A stretch of 64,000 nucleotides of DNA from Callorhinus ursinus (GCF_003265705.1 NW_020312966.1:21017436-21081435), one strand, 5' to 3'; shown: positions 11,480 to 24,526, counted from the stretch's first letter. The notes: a model not told the origin generated them from the sequence alone. Translations and numbers: made by a program.

Positions 11480-12186
11480 GAGAGACATTTTAAACTTCAT
11501 CACATTGTATTTATTTTCATTTAATTTGAAATATTTTACACATGCAGAAAATTCACAGAAGATGAAATTTAGACACCCCATATACCCAGCATCCTGACAT
11601 AACATTTTGCCACATTTGCAGTATTTTACATCCCATCCTTTTGTGTGACACTCAGGATAAAATTTCTGCTCAAGCTCTGAATTCACTAAATCATTATGAT
11701 TTTTTGAGTTTGATTTTTAATGTAGCCAAAATTTATAGAGAGTGAAATGTACAATCAATGAGTGCAAGTCCAGTGGCTTCTGACAGACATATACACCTGT
11801 GTAAACAACATGCCAATAGAAACGTACATTTTCCTCACCCTATAAAGTTTGTTTGTGCCCTGTTGCAATCAATCGCCCTTCGAAAAGCAAATCCTGTTCT
11901 ATCACAATAGATTATTTTTGCGTGTTCTTAAATGTCATTTAAATGAATTCATATGGTGTGCAGTGATTTCTGTCTGACAACATAATGGGTTTAAGATTTA
12001 TCCATGTTGTTGCATGTTAGTAGTGTTCTTTATGTTGCTTACTAGTACTCAATTGTATGACTGTGACACAACCACTTTACCCATTCTCCTGTTGGTGGAC
12101 TATAGAATTGTTTCCAGCTTGGGATTGTTATGAATAAAGTTGTTGTGAACATTCTTATGCAAGTCTTTCTGTGGATATATATTTTT
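11480..12186 (-). repeat. Ancient L1/HAL1-like LINE, 3' portion
   Basis: Inverted 3'-UTR-like sequence, for example 'tccatgttgttgcatgttagtag', 'ttctcctgttggtggac' and 'gaataaagttgttgtgaac'. Its continuation resumes at 18,807 (taaatacctagaatggaattgctgag), so the younger L1 at 12,187-18,806 interrupts it. Confidence 0.7.
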
Positions 12187-13287
12187 TTCATTTTTTTTTT
12201 ATTTAAGTGTAATTGGCACACAGCGTTACATTAGTTTCAGGTGTACAAGTTAGGCATTTGACAAGTGTATACGTTAGGCTGTGTTCACGCAAGTGTAACC
12301 ACCATCTGTCCTGTTACATCACTATGACAATATCTTTGACCGTATTCCTTATGCTGTGCCTTTTATTCCTGTGACTTATTCATTCCATAACTGGAAGCCT
12401 GTATCACCCACTCCCATTCAGCCCTTTTGCCCAACCCTCTGGCCCCCTCCCCTCTGGCAGCCATTAGTTTGTTCTCTGTATTGATAGGTCTGATTCTGTT
12501 TTTTGCTTCCTAATTTGTTTTGTTTTGTATTAGATTCCATTTATAAATGGAATCATATGGTATTTGTCCTTCTTATTTTGATTTATTTCACGTAGCATAA
12601 CCCTCCAGGTTCATCCATGTTGTCTCAAATGGCAGGATCTCACCCTTTTTTATGACTATATTCCGTAATATTCCAGTGTGTGTGTCACATTTTCCTTATC
12701 CATTCGTCTACTGATGGACACTTAGGTTGCTTCCATGTCTTGGCTATTATAAACAATGCTGCAGTAAACATAGGGTTGCATATATCTTTTCAAAAGAGTG
12801 TTTTCATTTTCTCTGGGTAAATATCCAGTAATGGAATTATTGGATCATATGGTATTTCTATTTTTAGTTTTTTGAGGAACCTCCATACTGTTTTGCGCAG
12901 TGGCTGCACCAATTTACATTCCCATCAACAGGGAATGAGAGTTCCTTTTTCTTTTTCTCCACATCCTCACCCACACTTGTTATTTCTTGTCATTTTGATT
13001 TTAGCCATTCTAACTGGTGTAAGGTGATATCTCACTGTGGTTTTTTGATTTGCATTTCCCTGATGATGAGTGATGTTGGGCATCTTTTCATGTATCTATT
13101 GGCCATCTGGATGTCTTCTTTGGAGAAATGTCTATTCAGGTTCTCTGCCCATTTTTAAATCAGATTGTTCAGTTTTTTTGGTGTTGAGTTGTATAAGCTC
13201 CTTATGTGTTTTGGATATTAACTCATTACCAGATATACCATTTGCAAATATCTTCTCCCATTTGGTAGGTTGCCTTTTTGTTTTGTT

Positions 13288-13494
13288 TTGTTTTAAGATT
13301 TTATTTATTTATTTTGACAGAGAGAGAGAGACACACACACAGCAAGAGAGGGAACACACGCAGGGGGAGTGGGAGAGGGAGAAGCAGGCTTCCCGCTGAG
13401 CAGGGAGCCCGATGCGGGACTTGGTCCCAGGACCCCAGGATCATGACCTGAGCCAAAGGCAGATGTTTAATGACTGAGCCACCCAGGCACCCCG
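13288..13494 (-). mobile_element. Can-SINE inside the minus-strand L1
   Basis: (tttg)n/poly(T), aagattttatttatttat, a GA/CA run, and the inverted head gagccacccaggcacccc. The L1 phrase 'gccttttattttgtt' is duplicated around it (about 13,272-13,287 and 13,495-13,509), so it landed after the L1. Confidence 0.94.
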
Positions 13495-13640
13495 GCCTTT
13501 TATTTTGTTGATGGTCCCTTCACTGTGCAAAAGCTTTTATTTTGGTGTAGTCCTAGTAGTTTATTTTTGCTTTTGTTTTGCTTTCCTGAGAAGATATATC
13601 TAGAAAAATGTTGCTAAGGCCAACGTCAAAGAAATTACTG

Positions 13641-13795
13641 GGGTGCCTGGGTGGCTCAGTCAGTTAAGCCTCTGACTCCTGGTTTTGGCTCAGGTCATGA
13701 TCTCAGGTTCCTGGGATGGCCCTGCGTCAGGCTCCGTGCTTAGCAGAGAGTCTGCTTCCCTGCCCCCCTCTCTCTCTCCCTCTGCCCCTCCCCCT

Positions 13796-13831
<36 letters not shown>

Positions 13832-13856
13832 AAATAAATAAATAAATATTTTTTAA
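13641..13856 (+). mobile_element. Can-SINE inside the minus-strand L1
   Basis: Complete element with a long uninterrupted (ct)n run (13,797-13,827) and an (aaat)n tail. A perfect duplication, aaagaaattactg, lies at 13,628-13,640 and 13,857-13,869. It is opposite in orientation to the SINE 150 bases away. Confidence 0.95.
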
Positions 13857-16800
13857 AAAGAAATTACTGCTTATGTTTTCTTCCAAGAGTTTTATGGTTT
13901 CAGTTTCACATTGATTCCTTAATCCATTTTGAGCTTATTTTTGTGTATGGTGTTAGAAAGTGGTCCAGTTTTATTCTTCTACAGGTAGCCGTCCAGTTTT
14001 CCTAGCACCATGTATTAAAAAGACTGTCTTTTTCCCAGTATATATTCTTACCTCCCTGCCTCCACCTGTGTTCTTCTTTCTCAGGATTGCTTTGGCTATC
14101 TGGGGACTTCTGTGGTCCCATACACATTTGAGTATTATTTGTTCTAGCTTTGCAGAAAATGCTGTTGGTATTTTGATAGAGACTGCATTGAATCTGTAGA
14201 TTGCTTTGAACACTTTAACAAGATTAATTCTTCCAACTCATGAGCATGGAATATCTTTCCATTTGTTTGTCATCTTCAATTTCTTTCATCAGTGTTTTGT
14301 GGTTTTTGGAATATAGGTCTTTCACCTCTTTGGTTAGACTTATTCCTAGGTTATTTCATTCTTTTTCGTGTAATTGTAAATGGTGTTGTTTTCTTAAATT
14401 CTCTTTCTGCTACTTCATAATTAGTGTATAGAAATACTACAAATTTCTGGGCATTAATTTTTTATCCTGACACTTTACTGAGTTTGTTTTTTACCTCTAG
14501 TATTTTTTTGGTGGAGTCTTTCAGGTTCTCTATGTATAGTATCATGTCATCTACAGATAGTGACAGTTTAACTTCTTCTTTACCAATATGGATGCCTCTT
14601 ATTTCTTTTTATTGTCTGATTGCTGTGACTAGGACTTCCATGGTGAGAGTGGATGTCCTTGTCTTGTTCCTGACCTTAGAGGGAAACCTCTAAGTTTTTT
14701 ACCATTGAGTATGATGTTAGCTGTGGATTTGTCATATATGGCTTTTCTTATGGTGAGGTATGTTCCCTGTTTTGATCATGAACAGGTATTGAATCTTGTC
14801 AAATGCTTTTTCTGCACCTGTTGAGATGAGCATATGATTTTTATCCTGTTTTGTTGATGTGGTTCATGAACTTGATTGACTTGCAAATATTGAACCATCC
14901 TCGTATCCTCAGAATAAATCCCAAATGATTGAGGTGAATGATCTCTTTAATGTGTTGTTGTATGAAGTTTCCCAATATTTTGTTGATGGTTTTTGCATCT
15001 ATAAGCATCAAGGATATTGGCCTGTAGTTTTCTTTTTTGCAGTGTCTTTGATTTTGGTATCAGGGTAATGCTGTCCTTGTTGAATGTATTTGGAAGCTTT
15101 CCATCCTCTTCTATTTTTTGGAATAGTTTGAGGAGAATAGGTATTAACTCTTCTTTAAATGTCTGGTAGAATTCACCTGTGAATCCACGTGGTCCTGGAC
15201 TTTTGTTTTTTGGTAGTTTTTTGATTACTAATTCAATTTTGTTACTTGTAAATGGTCTATTCGGATTTCCTATTTCTTACTGGTTCAGTTTTTGAAGATT
15301 GCATGTTTCTAGGAATTTATCCATTTCGTCTAGGTTGTCCAGTTTGTTGGCATATAAGTTTTTGTAGTATTCTCTTATAACCCTCTGTATCTCTGTGGTG
15401 TTGGTTGTTACTTCTTTCTCATTTCTGATTTTATCTATTTGGGTTCTTTCTCTTTTTTCCTTGATGAGTCTGGCTAAGGGTTTTTCAATTTTGTTTATCT
15501 TTTCAATGAACTGGCTCTTAGTTTCACTGATTTTTTTTTTTTGTCTCTATGTCATTTATTTCTGCTCTGATCTTTATTATTTCCTTTCTTCTACTCACCT
15601 TGGGCTGTGTTCTTCTCTTTCTGGTTCCTTTAGGTATAAGGTTAGATTGTTTATTTGAGCTTTTTCTTGTTTCTTGAGGTAGGCCTGTACTGCTATACAC
15701 TTTCCTCTTAGAACGGCTTTCGCTGTGTCCCAAAGATTTTGGACCATTGTGTTTTCATTTTAATTCACCTCCATGTATTTTTTTTTATTTCTTCTCTGAT
15801 TGCTTTTTTGACCCATTGATTGTTAAGTATCATTTTGTTTAGTCTCCATGTGTTGGGGTTTTTTTCCACTTTTTTTCTTGTGATTCATTTCTCGTTTCAC
15901 ACTATTAACATAAGAAAAGATGCATGGTATGATTCCCAACTTCGTACATGTATTGAGGCTTGTTTTATGGCCTAATATAGATGTATTCTGGAGACTGTTC
16001 CACATGTACTTGAAAAGATTTTGTATTCTGTTGCTTTGGACAGAATGTTTTGTATATATCTGTTATGTCCTTCGGATCCAATGTGTCATTCAAAGACATT
16101 GTTTCCTTATTGATTTTCTCTCTGGATGATCTATCCACTGATGTAAGTGAGGTGTTAAAGTCCCCTACGATTACTGTATTACCATCAATTTCTCTCTTCA
16201 TGTCTATTAATATTTGCTTTATGTATTTAAGTGCTCCAGTGTTGGGAATATAGATATGTACAATTGCTATATCCTCTTGTTGGATTGATCCCTTTATCAT
16301 TATGTAATGCCTTCCTTTGTCTCTTGTTGCAGTCTTTGTTTTAAAGTCTATTGTGTGATATAAATATTGCTACCCTAGCTTTTTTTCACTTCCATTTGCA
16401 TCGTGAATGTTTTTCCATCTCTTCACTTTCAGTCTGTATGTGTCTTTAGGTCCAAGGTGAATCTCTTGTAGGCAGCAGATAGATGAGTCTTGTTTTTTAA
16501 TGCATTCTGCCACCCTATGTTATTTGACTAGAGCACTTAGGCCACTTACATTTAATGTAATTATTGATAGGTTTGTACTAATTACCGTTAAAAATTTTTT
16601 TCTGGTTGTTTTTGTAGTTCTTCTTTGTTCCTTTCTCCCCTTCTCTTGCTCTCTTTCTTTGTAATTGATGAGTTTCTATAGTGTTATGTTTGACTCTCTT
16701 TCTCTTTATTTTTTGTGTATTTGTCATAGTTTTGGGTTTGTGGTTACCATGATGTTCATACAGCATCCTAAATAAAGAGAAGTCTATATTAATTTCCTGA

Positions 16801-16959
16801 TCATTTAAGTTCAGAGACATTCTTTAAAAAAAAAGAGAGAAAAGACGTCTTTCTTTTTCTTTTTCCCCTTCTCTTCCCTTTTTTACTCCTCCAGATTTTA
16901 TGTGTATGTTGTCATATTTTACATCTTTTTATTCATAATTTTCTTATATCTAATTATGG

Positions 16960-17840
16960 CCATTGCTTTTCCACTTGAAGAAGTCCCTTTAACATTTCAT
17001 GTAAGGCTGGTTTAGTGGTGATAAACTCCTTTATCTTTTGTTTGTTTAGGAAACTCTTTACCTCTCCTTTAAATCCAAATGATAATCTTGCCAGGTAGAA
17101 TATTCTTGGTTGTAGGTTTCTTTCCTTTCAGCACTTTGAATGTATCATGCCCTGTCCTTCTAGCTTACAAAATTTCTGCTAAAAATCAGCCTTATGGGGT
17201 TTCCCTCTTAGGTAACGTTTTGTTTCTCTTGCTACTTTTAGGATTCTCTCTTTATCTTTAACCTTTGACATTTTAATTATTATGTGCTGTGGTGTGGGTC
17301 TGCTTGTGTTCCTCTTGTTTGGAACTCTCTGTGCCTCCTGGACTTGGATGTATATTTCCTTCCCTACTTTAGGGAAGTTTTTAATCATTATTTCTTCAAA
17401 TAAGTTTTCTACACCTTTCTCTCCCTTCTTCTTCTTCTGGGACCCCTATAACATGAATATTTGTTTGCTTGGCATTGTCCAAAAGATCTCTTAATCTATC
17501 CTTCTTTTTCTTTTCTCCATTTTCTGTTCAGTTTGCGTGCTGTACATTACCTTGTCTTCTAGACTGCTGATACATTCTTCAGTATCATATATTCCTCTAG
17601 AGTGTTTTTTATTTCAGTTATTGTATTTTTCAACTCTGATTGGCTCTTTCTAATATTTTCTATCTCTTTATTGAAGGCCTCATTGAGTTCTTCCACTCTC
17701 TAGTCCAGTGAGTACCCTTATAATCATTACTTTAAATTCTTTATCGGGCATATTGCTTATCTCTGTTTCATTTAGTTCCTTTTCTAATTTTTTTTTCTTA
17801 TTCTTTCTTTTGGTGCATATTTCTGTCTCCCCACTTTGCT
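16960..17840 (-). pseudogene. Degenerate L1 ORF1 (RNA-binding chaperone)
   Basis: ORF1p coats L1 RNA as a coiled-coil trimer. The open piece at 17,179-17,388 shows the conserved segment RPTPQHIIIKMSKVKDKERI followed by a GKP motif, the start of the C-terminal domain. The downstream end near 16,985-17,060 encodes a motif of the 'TTKPALHEMLK' type. The N-terminal coiled-coil half is eroded by stops. Not functional. Confidence 0.8.
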
Positions 17841-18824
17841 TGACTTTCTGTGTTTGTTTCTATGGATTAGGCAGAACGGCTACTTCTCCTAAATTGAAGG
17901 AATGATCTTGTGTATGGTGTCCCCTATGTAGACAATGTATGCTTAGGGACTTTCGCTGGCTGGCTAGAGTTGTGGATGTACATGCTAGTCACTCTTCTAA
18001 ACCACAGTTGTTGTTATTCTAATAATAACTAATAATGCTAATACAATACTAATACCAATAATAATACTACTAATAATACTAGTAACACTACTCATAATAC
18101 TAATAATAGAAAAAAACGGAAGAAGAAGGGAAAAAAGAGAAAAGCAAAGAAAAGGGGACAAAGACAAAAACCAAAAAGAACAAAATAAAACAAGACAAGA
18201 CAAATTAAGAAAATTTTAAAAATTAAGTTAAAAAATTTTAAGTCTTTTAAAATAAAAAAAGAGGGGCAGCTTATTTTCTGTGTCCCAGCACCCCTAGGGC
18301 TGGTGTGGGCTGGCAAACCCTGGGCTTGCTGAGGCCACAAGCTCACTGAGAAGACCAGACCCACCTGTTGTGGTATCCAGATCCTGCTCTGGTCTAGACT
18401 TTAACATGGGGTGGGAGCATTAACTGTGTGGTTCCCTAGTCCCTCTGAAGAGTTCTCCTGCAACTCCTCTGCTGCTTAGCAGAGTTCTAGTGGTATCTCT
18501 TTTATATGCTAGTTGCTCTTTTAAACTGTGGCTTTTTTTTTTTTTCCTGTGCCCAAGGACAGAGGAATCCACTCCCAGTCCCTCGGTACTATCCATCCTG
18601 ACTAAAGTTCATGGTGTTGGAAATGAGGGTTCCCTTTGTCACTGTGTCTCCATCTCTCTTGCTGTTCTATCTTTGGGCATTCAGAAGCTGTTCAGTCAGC
18701 CCTCAGTTCTTCTTCTGGAGGAATTGTTCTATTAATAGGTATAATTTGGTGTGTTCTGTGGAGGAGGTGAATTCAGAGTCTTCTACCTTGCCATCTTGGA
18801 AAAGAGCTGTGGATTTATACTTTT

Positions 18825-21150
18825 GTGGCGTTTTTTTTTGTTTGTTTTGTTTTTCATTTTTTGAGTTTGTTTGTTTGTTTGTTGTTGGTTTTAGTTAAAT
18901 ACCTAGAATGGAATTGCTGAGTCATAGAGGGGTATGCTTTTAACTTTATAAGATACCAACAGATGCTTACTGGCACCTCGTTGTGGTTTTAATTTGCATT
19001 TCTCTAATGACTAAGATTGAGCATTTTTAAAAATCTACTTATTTTCCATCTGTATATCTTCTTTAGTGATGTGAATGTTCAAATTTTGACCATTTAAGAA
19101 AATCAGGTTGTTGTTTTCTTATTGAAATCCATATTGAATTTTGAATATTTGAATTTGAATTCTTATTGAATTTGTATTCTTATTGAATTTGTATTTTCTG
19201 GACACTGGTCTTTTATCAGATATATGATTTGCAAGTGCTTTCTCCCAAGTTGTAGCTAGTCTTTTTAGCCTCTTCTTTTGCTTCTTGTAAATGGCAGAAG
19301 TTTCTAATTCTGATTAAGTCTAATTTATCAGTTTGTTCTTTTATGGGTCTTGCTTTTAGTGTCTTAAGAAACCTTTGCCTTATTCAGGGCACAGAAATTT
19401 TCCTCCTGTTTTCTTCTATAAGTTTTAGAGCTTTTGGTTTTATATTTAAGTCTGTGATCCACTTTGAGTTAATTCTGTGTATGTGTGAGGTACTGATTGA
19501 AGTTCATTTTTTTGCATATGGATATCCAATAGCAAAAGCAACATTTACTGAGCATGTTAATATTTTAGATATTCCTCTCTGTAATTTTTTTTAAAAAATT
19601 GTTGTCCTAGTGTTCGTATTATGTGTTCTTAATTTATCACAGTCCACTTAAATTAATGTTATACCACTTCATGTAAACTATGAGAATCTTGCAATAATGT
19701 AACTCCATACACCCCATTCCATCCTTTATGAATTGCCATATATTTTACTTCTATAAAATTCACAATCCAATGTTATTATAAAGAGTCCATTTTCTTTTAA
19801 AGAACTTTTTAAATTTCCAAAAGGCAGTTTGTTTGTTTTTTTTAACTTACATATTTACTCTGCCTGGTAGTATTGATTTCTCTCTGTGTAACTAAGTTTC
19901 TCTCTGTTATCATTTCCCTTTAGTCTGAAGAACTTCCTTTAGCATTTCTTGGAGTGAAGATCTGCTGGTTATGAATTCTCTAGGCTTTCTTTTTTCTAGC
20001 AATTTTTTAAACCTCATTTATGAAAGGCTATTTTCACTGGCTGTAGAATTCTAGGTTGCCAGTTTTCCCTCTGTGTTTTATAGATCTCATTCCATTGTTT
20101 TCTGACTTCAGTTGTTTTCTAGGAGTAGTAGTCATACATAATTCTTATCTCTGTCCCCTGATAGACAATGTGTCTTCTTTCCCTTCTGAATGCTTTACAG
20201 CTTTATCTTTGATTTTTAGTTCTTTGACTATGATATACCTGGGTCTGATTTTCTTGATGATTGATGTCTTTTATCAGTTTTCAAAAATTCTCAGCTGCTA
20301 TTGCTTTTTTTCCCCCTATTCTCTCCCCTCTCCTGCTATATCTTCATTTGCACTATGTTAGATGACTTTCTATTGTCCCACAGGTCACTGAAGCTTTGCT
20401 TATTTTTATTTCAATCTTCTTTCTCTGTTCATCAATTTGGAAATTTTCTCTTGAGCTTTCTTCAAGGTCATTGGCACTTTTTTCTGTAGTGTCCAATCTG
20501 CTGTTAAGCTTATCCCAGGGGTCTTTTATTTCAGATGTTATATTTTTCAGCTTAGTATTTCCATTGACCCTTTTTTTATAGTTTTTATATCTTGACTGAG
20601 ATTCCCCATCTCTTACTTCACATTTATTCATGTTTTATTTCACATCCTTGAGAATATTAAAATAGGTTTTTTTAAATCCGCTTCCTAATCCTTACATCTG
20701 AGTCATTTTAGGATCTGTTCCCATTTTTTCCCCTTGATTATAGATCATACCATCTACTTCCTTGCAAGTCTAGTAATCTTTGATTGCATGCTAGACATTC
20801 TTAGGGTGGTCTATTGCTATTTTTGTTCTGTGTCCTAGAGTATGGCTGTTAGTCTAGGATAGAGATTTTACTCATAAGATACGGCTTTTGTAGGGTCTTG
20901 ATCTAATGCCTTCTGTTTCCATGAGGATTCTCCACTCTGACTGGGCCACAATCCCAATGTCTTCAAGCTCTGTGTGATCTCCGATATCTCTTTTCAGCCC
21001 TCAGCCTCTCACCAGCAGGATTCGCAGAGTCAAGACCAGTCCATGCAACTTTCAGGGGAATCTCCATGCAGATTTTTGGGCCCCAGCTCTGTGTAGCTCC
21101 CTCCTTTCTCTGACTGTGCCCCTACCAATTCTAACTGCCTCCAAAACACT
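18825..21150 (-). repeat. Ancient HAL1/L1-like LINE, interior
   Basis: The inverted sequence starts at 'taaatacctagaatggaattgctgag' (18,894 on). Near 19,930-20,060 it reads 'agaacttcctttagcatttcttggag...atgaattctctaggc', which resembles the HAL1/old L1 ORF1 region. Near 20,750-20,800 it has 'acttccttgcaagtctagtaatctttgattgcatgctagac', a phrase typical of HAL1. The minus frame at 20,353-20,631 (92 codons, coiled-coil-like, Lys/Glu-rich) is an ORF1 remnant. A (gttt)n run lies at 18,838-18,885. Confidence 0.65.
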
Positions 21151-21159
21151 TTTTGAATA

Positions 21160-21545
21160 ATACAGTGGTAATATTGGGTAACTCTTTCTTGTTTCTGATT
21201 TTAATGAGGATTTTGTTAATATTTCATTATTTGTTATTTTCCAATAAATACTCTATCTTGTTTAGGAATTCCCTTCCATTTTTATTTTACTTAGAGACTT
21301 TACTATAAATACCTACTGAACTGTATCAATTATTCTCCTATCATGCAATGGTATAATCCTATATTTTCTCCTTATCTTATTAATGGAATATGTTATGTTG
21401 GTAGAAGTCCTAATGCTCAGTCATTCCTTGATTTCTGTAATAAATTCTTATTTTATATCCTATTAGGTATGCTTTTCAAATGTTCAGGCCCTTAGCATTC
21501 AACTTGTTGAAGTAGAATAATAAGCTTTAAAATTTAGGATGCTTT
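21160..21545 (-). repeat. Old L1 ORF2 fragment
   Basis: Inverted, strongly diverged reverse-transcriptase region ('tttctccttatcttattaatggaatatgtta' and 'cattccttgatttctgtaataaa' are recognisable L1M phrases). No frame survives. Confidence 0.55.
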
Positions 21546-21547
21546 TA

Positions 21548-21703
21548 GGGGTGCCTTAGTGGCTCAATCGGTTAAGCATCAGACTCTTGATCTCAGCTCA
21601 GGTCTTGATCTCAGGGTCATGAGTTCAAGACCCATGTTCAGCTCCACGCTGGGTGTGGAACCTCCTTAATATATATGTTTTTTTATATTCTTTAAAAAAA
21701 AAG
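21548..21703 (+). mobile_element. Can-SINE, older copy
   Basis: The head reads ggggtgccttagtggctcaatcgg. The CT segment is missing and is replaced by 'gtggaacctccttaatatatat'. The tail is ttctttaaaaaaaaag. This is the older Can-SINE layout. No clean target duplication. Confidence 0.88.
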
Positions 21704-21864
21704 AAAAATACTCATTAAGTTTTATTCACTTTGTTTTACTTAAATGTACAAAGGCAAGTGGATTATTAACAGTGAAAAGAAGTTTGTACTGCATTTCTGT
21801 ACTTGTGCTTTTAAGGCAATTGCATACTTGTTTCAGCTTTATTGAAGCATAATGGATGCCAACT

Positions 21865-22030
21865 GCACATTAGAGACTGAGCTGATACTGTGCAGTGATC
21901 AGCATTTAGAATCCTAAGCTCTGCCACTTATGAACCAAGTGACCTTATTTGAGTCATTGCTTCAGTTACCTTCTTTGTGAAAGGGAGGCGAAATCATATC
22001 TACCCTGCAAGATTATGGTTATTGTACAAT
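21865..22030 (+). repeat. MIR
   Basis: Contains 'gctctgccacttatgaaccaagtgacc...gagtcattgcttcagttacc', the MIR core, with a poorly conserved 3' part. Confidence 0.65.
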
Positions 22031-22089
22031 GTTAGTGACTTCTTTTTTTCAGAATTGCTCCATTATATTTCTTCCCTCACCCCTTTTTT

Positions 22090-22510
22090 TCCTTCTTTGA
22101 AAAATTAAGATTATAATTTTTGGTAAAGCAGTTTAAGGTTCACTGAAAAGTTGAGAAAAAGGTACAGAGATTTCCCATATGCCCCCTGTCCCCACACATG
22201 CACAGCCTTCCCCATTGTCATCATCCCCCACTGGAGTGGTTCATTTGTTACAACTGATGAACCTTCACTGACACATCATAACCACCCAAAGTCCATAGTT
22301 TACATTAGGGTTCATTCATGGTGTGGTACATTCTGTGAATTTGGACAAATGTTTAATGGCATGTATCCACCATTATGATATCATACAGAGTATTTTTACT
22401 GCTCTCTGCTCTGTCTTTTCATCCCTTCCTCTCCCAAACCCCTGACAACCACTGGTCTTTTTACTCTCTCCATAATTTTGCCATGGCTGTCCTTTATTAT
22501 GAGTGGTCCC
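22090..22510 (-). repeat. Old L1 3' UTR fragment
   Basis: Inverted L1M 3' sequence: 'aaagtccatagtttacattagggttcattc', 'gtatccaccattatgatatcatacagagt' and 'cctgacaaccactggtctttttact'. The open frame at 22,151-22,378 is within it and is not a gene. Confidence 0.7.
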
Positions 22511-24198
22511 TAAAGCTTACACAGCTGACATCAGACATTCCCTCTTTAGGAATGGGCTGTGGGAAGATTCTCTCTTGACCCTGTTGTCACTGTTCACTAT
22601 TGGATTCACTGTTCTGGCTGCTAGGCAGTATCCCCTGAGGGTCCTATTGTTATTTGAGGAGACATGAACGGGAAGAAGAAATCCACTCTACTTCCCTGGG
22701 AAAGAGTTAAAAAGGAAAAGGGGAGAGAGAACTCATCTGTCCTTGAGTGGAAAAGGAGAAGAGAAATATAAAAGGAAATTCAACTCTGGAGACTGGAACT
22801 ATATTTAGGGCAGAGTTCTCACCCTGCTTTCAAAATTCATTAGGACTAGCTCATTGTTTATCCCAAAGAAACAATTGGAAATGATTTTAACACTCCAATT
22901 CACCTGCCTTAAAGTTTAACTAAATTTTCAGAGGACTGACCTAGAAACCTACCTACCTAAAGAATTCCGTTTTGCAGAAAAAGCAAATGCATTCTGGATT
23001 TAAAACAAAAACAGAAAAAAACCTTATGAAGATATTTCTACCCAGATCCTTTATATACATCTCATTAGCTCAAGCACAAAATGCCTAAACACATGACAGC
23101 AATACTTATGATGGGCTTTATGTGGAAAGGGAGCTTTCAAATGGCTGAAAAATGATGAGCAAACCTCAAGATACATAGCAGAAGAAAGCATCCATTCTGT
23201 TTTAGAAAGCCATGGAAATACTTTGGCATGGTCTTTTAGGAATGGTCACTGAACCTCCAGGTGGGTGTTAAATAGTCAAAGCTTCCCTGACACCAGACAG
23301 TATGAATAATGGAAAGTTGCAAGCAATTTCAGAGAGTTGAGGGCGCCTTTAAAGAAAATCCCAATAAGCCTGTTCTTGGCTAAGTGGCCAAAGTTTTACG
23401 TGCACCCAGACATAGTAATTAAACAAATGTGCACATATGCCCTCAACTTGTGATTCTGGACAATAGAACTATTAAGTTGCAATATTAAGACTTAAGTACA
23501 TTCACTTGAACTCATTTAACTTCTGTTTCAGATAATGGGGCAGCCAAGTTCCTGGAATTCGCCTCTCCTTATTATTATTTTTCTTTCTTCTGAATTTAAA
23601 TCCCAGTTCACCTAGAGGTTTCAGTATTCTGGGAGCTCGGATTTGCCTTAAAAAAGAGGTCACGAGAAGCTCTCTCTAATTATACCAGAAAGAGCATGTT
23701 CAGTAGTGAGAGAAATATCCCCATACGGTTCAGCTCTAAAGCTCCAATAGCAGATAAAAGAGAAGTTGGTGGCATGATGCACTTAGCAGATCTGCTTTGC
23801 ATTTGTAATATTATCTGTTTGGTTGGTAGCCTAGTTTGTGGTTTTTCAGGAAAAATACTGCAAAGATTAATATCTGCTTCCATCTTGCTATTCCTTCGGT
23901 TTCTACAATCCAGGATATAGGCCGGCCTGCTTTTCCATTTGTCTCCTTTGGGAGACTCAGAATGGATTTATTAAGTTGGATTAGCCTGGATTGATGCAAA
24001 GAGATGTCAAAGACTACTCAAAAATCGTGGTAGAAAAGGGACTAAAGAAACAAGTCAACCAAAATAGTGGGAGTAAAGAAAAAAAAATAAGGAAGGAGGG
24101 AAAATGATGATTAATGTCAATGCAGTTTTAACGGAGAATTTTAAAGGCTACAAAACACTGAGAATGCAAAATAATGACCTAGAAGATAAACTCAGATT
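22511..24198. other. Non-repetitive DNA, enhancer-like in places
   Basis: No repeat or exon recognised. Two stretches, about 22,840-23,480 and 23,690-23,960, have the even composition and motif density (caattg, gataaaag, tgacc) often seen in conserved non-coding DNA. This is only an impression from sequence. Confidence 0.3.
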
Positions 24199-24213
24199 AA
24201 GAAATGTCAGATT

Positions 24214-24403
24214 GGGGCGCCTGGGTGGCTCAGTTGGTTAAGCGACTGCCTTCAGCTCAGGTCACGATCCCAGAGTCCCAGGATCCAGTCCCGCATCGGG
24301 CTCCCTGCTCAGTGGGGAGTTGCTTCTCCCTCTGTTCCTCTCCCCTCTCATGCTCTGTCTCACTCTCTCTCTCAAATAAATAAATAAAATCTTAAAAAAA
24401 AAA
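24214..24403 (+). mobile_element. Can-SINE, young subtype
   Basis: Has the 'aagcgactgccttcagctc' subtype head and tail aataaataaataaaatctt plus A12. A 12-bp duplication, aagaaatgtcag, lies at 24,199-24,210 and 24,404-24,415. Confidence 0.95.
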
Positions 24404-24526
24404 AAGAAATGTCAGTTGGAGGATAATTTTGATGGGGTGGAAGTAAGAGAAACAGTGACCTTCCACCCCCCTCCCCATCCCCCCCCCCACATAAAGCATT
24501 GCAAATTCTTTAGATAAATACTTTTT

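Larger units (their letters stand above)
12500..16570 (-). pseudogene. Degenerate L1 ORF2 (endonuclease/reverse transcriptase)
   Basis: ORF2 normally encodes an endonuclease, a reverse transcriptase and a C-terminal domain that carry out target-primed reverse transcription. The endonuclease part is visible at 15,965-16,300, with a GDFNT motif inside a 111-codon open piece. The reverse transcriptase active site is at about 14,543-14,557, where the usual FADD reads VDD. The C-terminal segment is partly open at 13,971-14,213. The frame is broken by frameshifts, stops and two SINEs (13,288-13,494 and 13,641-13,856). The boundaries are estimates because no continuous frame survives. Confidence 0.85.
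12187..18806 (-). mobile_element. Near-full-length L1 (dead), minus strand
   Basis: Reading the minus strand, the order is: a 5' UTR beginning near 'tttccaagatggcaagg' (about 18,800), ORF1, a short spacer, ORF2 and a 3' UTR ending near 12,190. Subtracting the two SINEs leaves about 6.2 kb, the usual full length. The flanks ctgtggatatatattttt (12,169-12,186) and ctgtggatttatactttt (18,807-18,824) form an 18-bp duplication with a few changes. Both frames carry many stops and shifts, so it cannot retrotranspose. The 5' UTR includes an imperfect (aat)n tract at 18,008-18,110. The insertion lies in an older LINE of the same orientation. Confidence 0.9.

Noticed and set aside
13971..14213. 80-codon minus frame with protein-like composition
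   Set aside because: It is the C-terminal part of L1 ORF2 in a dead element, not a host gene.
15965..16300. 111-codon minus frame with GDFNT motif
   Set aside because: It is the L1 endonuclease remnant.
20353..20631. Coiled-coil-like minus frame
   Set aside because: It is consistent with an ORF1 remnant of an ancient LINE.
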